Assembly (NCBI GenBank): GCA_946479515.1
Contig: CAMLGF010000033.1
Coordinates: 1-38,565 of the forward strand
DNA length: 38,565 nucleotides
Origin: an uncultured Pseudomonadota bacterium
GTDB taxonomy: Bacteria; Pseudomonadota; Gammaproteobacteria; Steroidobacterales; Steroidobacteraceae
Reading direction: 5' to 3'
The notes beneath the pieces were generated by a model. The model saw only the letters and a program-made list of their open reading frames with translations, was not told the DNA's origin and made no database searches. Below, in pieces: positions 22,655 through 30,776 of this stretch. Made by a program: the position numbers and the translations under genes. Numbering within the stretch: position 1 is the first letter of the stretch; each line of letters opens with the position of its first letter.

Positions 22655-25180
22655 ATGCGCCACTTCAGCATAGGTCTTGCATTGGCGGGTCTGGCGAGCG
22701 TGTTTCTCGCCGGCTGCGGTGGAGGGGGTTCCGGCAGCTCCGGCGGCGGCGGAACCACCAATCTGGCGCCGGTCGCGAACGCCGGCACCGCTCAGACTGT
22801 GATCGCTGGCACCACCGTCACCCTCAATGGCTCCGCCAGCAGCGATCCGGACGGCAGCGTCTCTTCCTATGCTTGGACGCAGACCGCCGGCAACACCGTC
22901 ACGCTGTCCAGCACGACGGTGGCGCAGCCCACGTTCATCGCGCCAACCGTGACCGCCACGTCCACGCTCACCTTTTCGCTGGTGGTCATGGACAACCAGG
23001 GCCGGTCGAGTTCGGCATCGACGGTCAGCATCACGGTGAATACGGCGGTGAACCTGCCGCCGACGGCGAATGCCGGGACGGCGCAGTCCGTGATCTCCGG
23101 AGTCACGGTGAGCCTGGATGGCACTTCGAGCAGTGACGCCGATGGCACGGTGGCGAGCTATGCATGGACCCAGACCAGCGGCCCTGCCGTGAGCCTGCAG
23201 GCCGCCACATCGGCGCAGGCCTCCTTCGTTGCGCCCACGGTGACCAGCGCCACGACGCTGACGTTCTCGCTGGTGGTCACTGACGATCGCGGAGCGGCGA
23301 GTGCCGCATCGACCGTGACCATTACCGTCTCCCCCCCAGTCAATGCCGCGCCCACGGCGGACGCCGGTCTGAATCAGACGCTGTCCTCCGGACAGACCGT
23401 GAGCCTGGACGGCATCGCCAGCACCGACCCCGATGGCTCCATTGCCGTCTACAGCTGGACTCAGACGGCCGGCCCGGCCGTCACGTTGACGACCTTCACA
23501 CCCGCAGTACGGACCTTCACGGCGCCGGCCGTCGCCACCTCGACGCTGCTGACTTTCGAGCTGGTGGTGACCGATGACGACGGGGCGAGCAGCGCCGCCG
23601 CTTCGGTGGACGTCATGGTGAATCCGGTGGGTACGCCGACCGTGACGATCTCCGGAAAGATCCGCTACGCCCGTCCCCACTTCAGCACGTCACGTCCGTT
23701 TGGACTCGACTATGCCAACGCCAGCTTCGAGCCCTCCCGCGGCATCGTCGTGCGGGCAGTGTTCGGGATCACCGACGATTTCATCGCCACCGCCATCGCG
23801 GACGAGAATGGCGACTACTCGCTGCAGGTGCCGGGAAACACGAGCCTGCGCATTCGCGCGGAAGCCTGGCTGATCCGGGATACTGGCCAGCCGCTGCCGC
23901 ATTACGACATCCGCGTGCAGGACGGCGCCTCTCCGGGCTCGGTGCCCACGTATACGTACACGGATGCACGCTTCGATTCCGCGTCGGGGATCACTCGCAA
24001 CGTGGACATCCCGCTCAACATCAACGCGTCGGGACAGGCCACGGGCACGCGCGCTTCGGGTCCCTTCGCGGCCCTCGATACCGTCTATCAGGCCATGCAG
24101 GTGGTGATCGACATCGAGCCGCAAACGGATTTCCCCGCGTTGATCATCGACTGGGGGGCGCAGAGCGCCGGTACGTTCTTCTCCGGCGGCAGTCCGCAAC
24201 GCATCGCGCTGCTCTCGGATCTGTCCGAAGACACCGATGAGTTCGATCAGCACGTGGTCGCACACGAGTTCGGCCATTACATCGAGCACAATTTCTCGCG
24301 CTCCGACAGCATCGGCGGCAGTCATTCACTGGGGGATCGCCTGGACCCGCGCGTGGCGTTCGGCGAGGGATTCGGTTATGCCTTCGCGGCCATCGTGCTC
24401 GCCGACCCCAATGCGCGTGACAGCTACGTGGACAACGGCACGCTGGCATCCGGCGGCTTCAACATCGAGACCAATCCGGCGACGAGTCCGCCTGGCAGCG
24501 GCGGCGACCGGGATGGCTGCTGGTGCAGCGAGTCGTCCGTGTGGTCGATTCTTTACGACATCTTCGATGGCGCATCCGATGGCAGCGACAACCTGTCGCT
24601 GGGGTTCGGGCCCATCTGGGACGTGCTGGTCGGCGCGCAGAAGAATACGCCGGCCTTCACCACGATCTTCAGCTTCATTTCCGCGCTCAAGGCCGCGCAG
24701 CCGGGCAGCGCCGGCGCCATCGATACGCTGGTGGCCGCGCAGAACATCGACACCGCGAGCATGGATGCCTTCGGCATGGGCGAGACGCATTTTCCATCCA
24801 CCGTGGCGCAGGCCGCCGCGCTGCCGCTGTACACGACGGCCAGCATCGGTGGCGGACCCGTGGTCCTGCGCAACGTCGACGACGCCGGCAACTACAACAA
24901 GCTCGGCAACCACCGCTACGTGCGGTTCAACGTGCCGTCGACGCGCACAGTCACGATCACGCTCGCGACCTCGAACGCCGCCGACAACGATCCCGATTTC
25001 ACGCTGTGGCGCGCGGGATCATTCATCGATTCCGGTCAGGGTCCCCCGCCCGGCCCCGAGACGCAGCTGTTCAACCTGGCCGCGGGCGATTACCTGCTCG
25101 ACGTCTATGACTGTGCCAACGGCTGCACGTCGGAACAGGGGACGGCGGGCGACTACAATCTCACCCTGACGATCAACTGA
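22655..25180 (+). CDS. PKD-repeat lipoprotein with HExxH putative metallopeptidase site
   Basis: This is a surface or periplasmic lipoprotein of 841 residues. The signal peptide ends in LAGC (Cys21), followed by a Gly/Ser linker. Three PKD/REJ-like Ig-fold repeats follow at about 38-128, 134-226 and 231-323, each with PTANAG..., S.DPDG, SYAWTQT and FSLVVTDD. A carboxypeptidase-regulatory-like beta domain (about 330-455) precedes a zinc-peptidase-like domain with HEFGHYIEH (His537, Glu538, His541) and a possible third ligand Glu571 in AFGEGFGYAF. Its CWCSESSVWSILYDIFDG segment (622-639) is probably structural. A C-terminal beta-sandwich (about 730-840, PPC-like) ends the protein. Family-level activity is inferred; the substrate is unknown. 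It is probably co-transcribed with the next lipoprotein gene, eight bases downstream. Confidence 0.85.
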   Translation: MRHFSIGLALAGLASVFLAGCGGGGSGSSGGGGTTNLAPVANAGTAQTVIAGTTVTLNGSASSDPDGSVSSYAWTQTAGNTVTLSSTTVAQPTFIAPTVTATSTLTFSLVVMDNQGRSSSASTVSITVNTAVNLPPTANAGTAQSVISGVTVSLDGTSSSDADGTVASYAWTQTSGPAVSLQAATSAQASFVAPTVTSATTLTFSLVVTDDRGAASAASTVTITVSPPVNAAPTADAGLNQTLSSGQTVSLDGIASTDPDGSIAVYSWTQTAGPAVTLTTFTPAVRTFTAPAVATSTLLTFELVVTDDDGASSAAASVDVMVNPVGTPTVTISGKIRYARPHFSTSRPFGLDYANASFEPSRGIVVRAVFGITDDFIATAIADENGDYSLQVPGNTSLRIRAEAWLIRDTGQPLPHYDIRVQDGASPGSVPTYTYTDARFDSASGITRNVDIPLNINASGQATGTRASGPFAALDTVYQAMQVVIDIEPQTDFPALIIDWGAQSAGTFFSGGSPQRIALLSDLSEDTDEFDQHVVAHEFGHYIEHNFSRSDSIGGSHSLGDRLDPRVAFGEGFGYAFAAIVLADPNARDSYVDNGTLASGGFNIETNPATSPPGSGGDRDGCWCSESSVWSILYDIFDGASDGSDNLSLGFGPIWDVLVGAQKNTPAFTTIFSFISALKAAQPGSAGAIDTLVAAQNIDTASMDAFGMGETHFPSTVAQAAALPLYTTASIGGGPVVLRNVDDAGNYNKLGNHRYVRFNVPSTRTVTITLATSNAADNDPDFTLWRAGSFIDSGQGPPPGPETQLFNLAAGDYLLDVYDCANGCTSEQGTAGDYNLTLTIN
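22766..23623 (+). repeat. Three tandem PKD-domain coding repeats
   Basis: Three units of about 270-290 bases encode near-parallel Ig-like domains with the shared landmarks PTANAG, DPDG or DADG, YAWTQT and VVTDD. They arose by internal duplication; the second and third are more alike in protein sequence than either is in codon choice, so the duplication does not look very recent. Confidence 0.75.
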
Positions 25181-25188
25181 GGCGCGAC

Positions 25189-25893
25189 ATGAGCAATCGA
25201 TCCCTGCGCGTCCTGCTGCGCGCCACGCTCCCGGTGACGCTGATGGCATGCGTGCTAGCGGCATGTGCCCCATCGCCGCAGGCTGAAGAACCAGCGCCGC
25301 AGGCCGCAGACGCAGTTTCGCCTGCCGCCCCGCCGACCAGTGAAGGCCCGGCGGTGTCCAAACCCGATGCCGACGACACCCCCGCTCCGGCGCAGATGCC
25401 ACCGCCGGAGGACACACCGGCCGCGCCGGGGCAGCCCACCCCGGAGCCGCCGCCCACCGAGCCCTCGCCTACCGCAACGCCCACAGTCGCGGCCGATGAA
25501 CCTCCGCTGGAGTCCATGCTCTCGGCCCGAGCGCCGGCCAAGCTCGGCGTGCCGGTGGATCTCAAGTACAGCTTCGATTCCGAACCGCTGGTGAATCAGC
25601 CGGTGACCCTGCACCTGGCGGCGGTCCCGCGCGTGGCCGGCACCCACCTCGCCGTCAGCCTCAAGACGGCGGACGGCATTCGCGTGGCATCCGGCGGCCA
25701 CCTGATGGTGCAGAAGGCGAACGCCAAGGGTGCGTATCGCCAGCAGTTCTCCCTCACCCGCCAGGCGTCGGTGCCGGAATTGCGCGTGCTCGTCACCATG
25801 GACCTGCCGGAAGGATCGGCTTTCGGTTTCTTCAGCATCCCGTTCGAGCCCGGCAAAAAGTCGCAGAAGCAGGATTCGGTCAAACAGCCCTGA
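25189..25893 (+). CDS. Proline-rich lipoprotein of unknown function
   Basis: This protein of 234 residues has a signal peptide and lipobox LAAC (Cys26). Residues 27-105 form a Pro/Ala/Thr/Glu-rich flexible linker. The C-terminal part (about 110-220) is a compact beta-rich domain (VPVDLKYSFDSEPLVNQPV, then VTLHLAAVP and PELRVLVTMDLPEG) that reads like an Ig-like periplasmic domain. I recognise no named family. The start codon is eight bases after the stop of the PKD lipoprotein gene, with GAGG in between, so the two are probably translated from one mRNA and may act together at the envelope. Confidence 0.75.
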   Translation: MSNRSLRVLLRATLPVTLMACVLAACAPSPQAEEPAPQAADAVSPAAPPTSEGPAVSKPDADDTPAPAQMPPPEDTPAAPGQPTPEPPPTEPSPTATPTVAADEPPLESMLSARAPAKLGVPVDLKYSFDSEPLVNQPVTLHLAAVPRVAGTHLAVSLKTADGIRVASGGHLMVQKANAKGAYRQQFSLTRQASVPELRVLVTMDLPEGSAFGFFSIPFEPGKKSQKQDSVKQP

Positions 25894-25927
25894 CCGCATC
25901 GCAGCGCAGGCGCGTAGACTACGCGCC

Positions 25928-27862
25928 GTGATTCGCGCGAACACCAGGACGGTCCGACTGCGCGCCGGCGTCCTGCTGGCGTTCATGGCCTGCATGTGGC
26001 CCACGGCGCATGGCGCCTGCGTCGGCCAGCAGACCGGTGACCTCGCAAATCTCGAAGAGTTGGGTTTCCGCGATCCCGCCTCGGCCCTGCCGCAATTGGC
26101 GGAAATCATTTCCACGGCCGGTGACATGCCACCCGAGCGGCGCGCGGCGCTGCATGCCATCGCCGCCGATACATCGCGCCAGCTCGGCTTCAGCCGCGAG
26201 AGCATCACCCACGCGGACACCGGCCTCGCGCTGCTGCCCGCGGGGGACATGTCGGATCTCGCCGTCCGCATGCGCACGGTGCGGGCACTGGTGTCGACCA
26301 ATGTCGGCGGCATCGATGCCGCCGCCGTCGAGCTCACGCGCGTCATCGATGCCGTGCGCGACCGGCCACTGGCGCTGGGCTGCGTGCTGCGGGATCGCGG
26401 CTGGCTGAATTTCCGCGATGGCAATCCCGACCAGGCGCTCGACGACCTGCTGCGCGCCTATGCCCTGTTGCGCCGCCATGCCTCGCGCGAGGAAGCCATG
26501 GTGGCCGCGGGTCGCCTGTCGATGGCGCAGTTCTCGGTGCGCGATTACCCGCAGGCGCTGGCGCTGGTCGATGAGACCATCACTTTCTTCCGGGCGCAGG
26601 GCGCGCAGGTGCGCCTGGCGACTGCACTGGATCGCCGCGCCGCCATCCTGAAGGCCGCAGGCCGCGTCGATGAAGCCTTGATCGCCGCCACCGAGGCGCT
26701 GCGCATCCACGAAACCATCGGTGACCGCGTGGGCACGGGTCTGTCGCAGATGCGCATGTGCGGCGTGCAGATCGAACGCAATGCGCTGAGCCAGGCGGCG
26801 AGCTGGTGCGACCGCGCCGAGCACACGCTCAGCCAGACGACTGGCATGGACGACAACGACTACCGCACCCTCGCCGCGCTGCGCGGCCGCCTGTTCCTGG
26901 CGCTGGGTCGCTCGCGCGAGGCGGTGTCGCAATTCGACCGGGCCATCGCCCCGGGTGGCGCACAGCCCGCCGACGACATCGCCGAGCTCTACGAGCTTCG
27001 TTCGCGCGCGCACGCCGCCGTGGGCAACTATCCGGCCGCGTTCACCGACCAGGGCGAATACCTGCGTCGCGTGCGCGAACAGGGCACGCTGGATCGCATC
27101 CGCGAAGTGGCGCAGTTGCGCGTGCAGTTCGAGAACGACCAGGAGAAGCAGAAGATCGCGCTGCTCGAGAAGGACAAGAAGCTCGCCGAGGAGCGCCTCA
27201 ACAGCCAGACGCGCACCACGCAGCTCGTGGCGATCGCCGGACTCACCGGGCTGGTGACCGCATTCTTCCTCGGTTATGCGCTGCTCTCCCACCGCCGGCA
27301 TCGCGCCGAGCTGATCCGCCTCGCCGAACGCGACGAGCTCACGGGCCTGCTGAATCGCCGCGCCATCGTCCGCAAGGCCGTCGAGCTGCTCACCCGCGCA
27401 CGCGAGTCGAAGGGCTCGCTCATCATCGGGCTGGTCGATCTGGATCATTTCAAGTCGATCAACGATCGCTTCGGCCATGCGGTGGGTGACCAGCTGCTGC
27501 AGCGCTTCGCCACCGCGATGCGCACGTCCTTGCACAACCGGGAAATCTTCGGCCGCTATGGCGGCGAGGAATTCCTGGTGCTGTTCCCCGATTGCACGCT
27601 CGAACATGCGCGCGCCTCGGCCGACCGCCTGCGCGTCGCGGTGCGCGAACAGCACCTGAGCATCGACGATCAGCAGGTGACGATCACGCTCAGCCTGGGC
27701 CTCGCCTGTTACGAGGCCGGCGACGTGCTCTTCGACCAGATCGCGCGCCGCGCCGACATTGCCCTGTACGTCGCGAAGACCCAGGGACGCGACCGGGTGG
27801 AGGTCTTCAATCCCGCACGGCACGGGCCGCTGGCGGCACACTCCGGCACCCGACAGCGCTGA
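25928..27862 (+). CDS. TPR-GGDEF membrane diguanylate cyclase
   Basis: The protein has 644 residues. A signal peptide (to about residue 31, AGVLLAFMACMWPTAHG) is followed by an extended periplasmic helical array of tetratricopeptide-like repeats (about 40-400), a coiled coil (EKQKIALLEKDKKLAEERL) and one membrane helix (LVAIAGLTGLVTAFFLGYAL, about 432-451). A cytoplasmic GGDEF domain follows with an intact active site RYGGEEF (about 543-549), so it should make c-di-GMP from two GTP. The inhibitory RxxD site is missing; the matching residues are HNRE. I use the GTG at 25928, since upstream codons overlap the preceding lipoprotein gene out of frame. It lies 34 bases downstream of that gene. Confidence 0.88.
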   Translation: MIRANTRTVRLRAGVLLAFMACMWPTAHGACVGQQTGDLANLEELGFRDPASALPQLAEIISTAGDMPPERRAALHAIAADTSRQLGFSRESITHADTGLALLPAGDMSDLAVRMRTVRALVSTNVGGIDAAAVELTRVIDAVRDRPLALGCVLRDRGWLNFRDGNPDQALDDLLRAYALLRRHASREEAMVAAGRLSMAQFSVRDYPQALALVDETITFFRAQGAQVRLATALDRRAAILKAAGRVDEALIAATEALRIHETIGDRVGTGLSQMRMCGVQIERNALSQAASWCDRAEHTLSQTTGMDDNDYRTLAALRGRLFLALGRSREAVSQFDRAIAPGGAQPADDIAELYELRSRAHAAVGNYPAAFTDQGEYLRRVREQGTLDRIREVAQLRVQFENDQEKQKIALLEKDKKLAEERLNSQTRTTQLVAIAGLTGLVTAFFLGYALLSHRRHRAELIRLAERDELTGLLNRRAIVRKAVELLTRARESKGSLIIGLVDLDHFKSINDRFGHAVGDQLLQRFATAMRTSLHNREIFGRYGGEEFLVLFPDCTLEHARASADRLRVAVREQHLSIDDQQVTITLSLGLACYEAGDVLFDQIARRADIALYVAKTQGRDRVEVFNPARHGPLAAHSGTRQR

Positions 27863-27893
27863 GGCGCGGGACGCAGCCCCGGCCTTGCGCCGT

Positions 27894-28718
27894 TCATTTC
27901 CAGGTGATGTCGAACGGGTCTCCGACCCGCAGGCGACGCCCGACACCCTCGACCACGATGGCGTTCTGCCCGAACAGCACCCCGCGCAGCTCGCGATCGA
28001 ATCGGTAGGTCTTCAGGGTCCGCAGCGGCTCGTCGCCATCCACCGCACCCGCCTGCTGATCGGTGGTCGTGATGGAGCACCGCGCGCACGGCTTGACCAT
28101 GCGCAGGGTGACGCCATTCGCGCGCAGCTCATGAATGCGATCCTCATCGTAGGCGTCGATGCCGTCGATGACCACGTTGGGCCGGAAGCGCTCCATGGGC
28201 AGCGCCCTGGGCAGCCGGGAGTTGAGATCGTGCCACGAGGCACGCGAGATCACGAGCACGGGAAAGCCATCCGCGAATTCGGTGATGGCGGGCGTGTCTT
28301 TGGTCCACTCCGGGCTGCAGCTTCGTGGCAGGCCGGTGTCGAAGGCCACCAGCGAAAGATCGGCCTGCAGGAACTTCGTCACCCAGTCGGCGGCATCCGG
28401 ACCGCAGTCGATGCCGCGGCCGTCGAATTTCCACACCGTCACCGGCCGCGCCGAGCCGCAGGCAGCCAGCGGCACGTTGAGGTCGGGCATGGCGGGCGCG
28501 CTCAACGTCAGCCCTTGCGCGTCCATGCGCGTGCCGATCAGCGCCATGCGCGGCAGTTCGCGCTGCGTGACGAAGCGGCCATTCGGCCGCACCAGCATCC
28601 AGTGGCGATCGTGGAGCAGTCCCGTGGGCGTCACTTCGGCGGCACCCAGAGGGACACCGCGGCAGGACTTCACGGGATAGATGTTGAGTGCGGCGATGAC
28701 GGCACGGGCGGTGTTCAT
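27894..28718 (-). CDS. MOSC domain protein, mARC/YcbX-like
   Basis: The protein has 274 residues. An N-terminal MOSC beta-barrel (LNIYPVKSCRGVPLG) is followed by the MOSC domain, which binds molybdenum cofactor through a conserved Cys; Cys211 and Cys214 lie in KPCARCSITTTD. Related enzymes (mARC, YcbX) reduce N-hydroxylated compounds such as base analogues. YcbX of E. coli has a C-terminal 2Fe-2S domain that is absent here, so an external electron donor would be needed. It lies 31 bases downstream of kdsB on the same strand and is probably the last gene of the comEC-kdsB transcript. Confidence 0.87.
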   Translation of the reverse strand: MNTARAVIAALNIYPVKSCRGVPLGAAEVTPTGLLHDRHWMLVRPNGRFVTQRELPRMALIGTRMDAQGLTLSAPAMPDLNVPLAACGSARPVTVWKFDGRGIDCGPDAADWVTKFLQADLSLVAFDTGLPRSCSPEWTKDTPAITEFADGFPVLVISRASWHDLNSRLPRALPMERFRPNVVIDGIDAYDEDRIHELRANGVTLRMVKPCARCSITTTDQQAGAVDGDEPLRTLKTYRFDRELRGVLFGQNAIVVEGVGRRLRVGDPFDITWK

Positions 28719-28749
28719 GGTCTATGTCGGGGGGCGCGGTCGGCGCGCA

Positions 28750-29496
28750 TCAGGGTCTGAGCTGGAGCGCGCGTTCCGCACGCTCCAGATCCGCGGCCGT
28801 GTTCACGTCCGCGAGCGGCCGCTCCACCGCCAGCGCCACGCGGATCTCCATGCCGTTCTCCAGCGCCCGCAGTTGTTCGAGTTTCTCGATGAGCTCCAGG
28901 CGCGACGGCGGCAGATTCGACAGGCGCGCGAGCGCCGCCACCCGGTACGCGTAGATGCCGACGTGGCGCAGCGTGGCCGGCGTCAAGGTCGACGGCGCAT
29001 CGCGATTGAACGGAATCGCCGCGCGCGAGAAATACAACGCACGGCCCTCGGCGCTGCAGGCCACCTTGACCACGTTGGGATCGTTTGCCTCGGCCGGCGA
29101 ATCGATCTTCACCGCCAGCGTGCCGATGTCGGCGCGAGCGTGAGTGCCCAGCAGGCGCGCCACCTGGTCGATGACCACGGGCGGAATCAGCGGTTCGTCG
29201 CCCTGCACGTTGACCACGATGTCCTGATCGTGCCAGCCGCGCTTCGCGGCCACCTCTGCGATGCGATCGGTACCCGACACGTGCGAGCGGGCCGTCATGG
29301 CGACGTCGGCGCCGAAGCCGCGCGCGGCGCTGGCGATGCGCTCATCGTCCGTGGCCACGCACACTTCGGCCGCACCGCAGGCCTTGGCGCGTTCGTGCAC
29401 CCATTGCAGCATGGGCTTGCCGGCCAGCGGCAGCAATGCCTTGCCCGGCAGCCGCGAGGAATCGTAGCGAGCAGGAATGACGACCCGGAAACTCAT
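28750..29496 (-). CDS. kdsB: 3-deoxy-manno-octulosonate cytidylyltransferase
   Basis: KdsB (248 residues) activates Kdo to CMP-Kdo for lipopolysaccharide inner core synthesis in the cytoplasm. Motifs are VVIPARYDSSRLPGKALLPL (nucleotide binding, residues 5-24), ATDDERI, TARSHVSGTDRIAEV, VNVQGDEPLIPP and HVGIYAYR. The ATG at 29494-29496 is chosen because the family starts at this point (MSFRVVIPARY); longer readings run through the trm112-like gene. It is 11 bases downstream of that gene within the lipid A operon. Confidence 0.97.
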   Translation of the reverse strand: MSFRVVIPARYDSSRLPGKALLPLAGKPMLQWVHERAKACGAAEVCVATDDERIASAARGFGADVAMTARSHVSGTDRIAEVAAKRGWHDQDIVVNVQGDEPLIPPVVIDQVARLLGTHARADIGTLAVKIDSPAEANDPNVVKVACSAEGRALYFSRAAIPFNRDAPSTLTPATLRHVGIYAYRVAALARLSNLPPSRLELIEKLEQLRALENGMEIRVALAVERPLADVNTAADLERAERALQLRP

Positions 29497-29507
29497 GGCG
29501 GCGCGCC

Positions 29508-29699
29508 TCAGTCCCGCGCCATGAGCGGGTCGTCGGAGGCCAGCTGGCGCGCGTCCTCCTCGTGCATCATCGGCATGCCGTCCCGAAGTGGAAATGCCAG
29601 CCGCTCGGCGCGGCACACCAGCACCTGTGCCGACTTGTGGAATTTCAGCGGGCCCTTGCAGATGGGGCACGCGAGGATGTCCAACAACCTGTCATCCAT
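29508..29699 (-). CDS. ycaR: Trm112/YcaR family small zinc-ribbon-like protein
   Basis: This 63-residue protein, MDDRLLDILACPICKGPLKF..., is highly typical of YcaR, a bacterial Trm112-like protein. It carries Cys10, Cys13 and Cys29. Eukaryotic Trm112 activates methyltransferases; the bacterial role is not settled. It lies between lpxK and kdsB as in many gammaproteobacteria. Its start overlaps the lpxK end by eight bases, so it is likely translated by coupling. Confidence 0.93.
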   Translation of the reverse strand: MDDRLLDILACPICKGPLKFHKSAQVLVCRAERLAFPLRDGMPMMHEEDARQLASDDPLMARD

Positions 29700-30765
29700 T
29701 GGCGTTGTTCCGTGGGCCGGTATGCCGTGGCGGCGGCGAAGCCGCGTTGAAAGCATTGACGCGTGCGATGACCAGGTCGACGAGCGCACGCGCCTGCGCC
29801 TCGTCGAACTCCGCCGTGACCGGCACGTACCAGCAACGCTCATCGGCGAAGGCCACGCATTTTACGGCATCTTTCTCGGTCATGAGCACCGGCAACCGGT
29901 CGCCGAAATTCAGGTCGCCGGACCGGAAGGCGTGATGGTCCGGAAACGGGTGCTCGTACACCGTGAGCCCGGCGTCTCGCAGCATGTCGAAGAACCGCCG
30001 CGGATTGCCGATGGCCGCCACGCCGTGAACGCCGCTGCCGCGAAAGTTCGACAGCGCGCGCAGCGGCCCCGCGCCGGAGACGGTGCGCGCATCGCCGGGA
30101 TGCAGGCGCATGTTGAACGCGGTGTGCGTGACGAAACTCGGCAGCTGGAAGCCGTCCTGCAATGCGCCGTTGACCACCACGGCATTCACCCGGCGCAGGC
30201 GCCGCGGACGCTCGCGCAAGGGGCCGCGCGGCAACAGGCACTGATTGCCGAAGCCGCGCTGTCCATCGATGACCACGATTTCGCAATCGCGCATCAGCCG
30301 CAGATGCTGCAAGCCGTCGTCGGCCAGCACCAGGTCCGCGCCCTCGGCCACGGCCTGTTTCGCGGCGGCGACCCGGTCCCTGCCGACGAACACGGTGGCC
30401 TGGGCGCGGCGCGCCAGCAGCAACGGCTCGTCGCCCACTTCCGAGGCGCGGCTGTGGATGGTCACCCGCATGACGCCGCGCGCGCGACCGCCGTAGCCGC
30501 GCGAGACGATGGCGACCCGCAAGCCGCAGGCCGACAGATGCGTGGACAACCACGCCACCAGCGGCGTCTTGCCCGTGCCGCCCACCGTGAGATTGCCCAC
30601 CACCACCACGGGAACCGGCATTCGCGCCCGATCGCGCAGGCCGATGCGGTACAGGAAGCCGCGCAACGCCATCGCGGCGCCATACAGAAACGAGAACGGC
30701 GCGAGCCAGAGAGGGCGCGCGCCGCTGTACCACATCGCTTCGAGCTTCTTGCCCAGATTCGCCAT
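29692..30765 (-). CDS. lpxK: Tetraacyldisaccharide 4'-kinase LpxK
   Basis: LpxK (357 residues) phosphorylates the 4' position of the lipid A disaccharide at the inner membrane. An N-terminal membrane-associated helix (WLAPFSFLYGAAMALRGFLY) is followed by the P-loop VVGNLTVGGTGKTPLV. SRGYGG, GDEPLLLARR, the DDGLQH segment of the active site and MTEKDAVKC follow. It is slightly longer than E. coli LpxK owing to a C-terminal Pro/Asn-rich tail. It follows msbA by 11 bases, as in E. coli (msbA-lpxK), and overlaps the trm112-like gene. Confidence 0.96.
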   Translation of the reverse strand: MANLGKKLEAMWYSGARPLWLAPFSFLYGAAMALRGFLYRIGLRDRARMPVPVVVVGNLTVGGTGKTPLVAWLSTHLSACGLRVAIVSRGYGGRARGVMRVTIHSRASEVGDEPLLLARRAQATVFVGRDRVAAAKQAVAEGADLVLADDGLQHLRLMRDCEIVVIDGQRGFGNQCLLPRGPLRERPRRLRRVNAVVVNGALQDGFQLPSFVTHTAFNMRLHPGDARTVSGAGPLRALSNFRGSGVHGVAAIGNPRRFFDMLRDAGLTVYEHPFPDHHAFRSGDLNFGDRLPVLMTEKDAVKCVAFADERCWYVPVTAEFDEAQARALVDLVIARVNAFNAASPPPRHTGPRNNANG

Positions 30766-30776
30766 TCACACGGCCA

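Noticed and set aside
25919..27946. Open frame of 675 codons opposite the diguanylate cyclase
   Set aside because: Antisense to a gene with complete TPR, membrane and GGDEF regions; no motif of its own.
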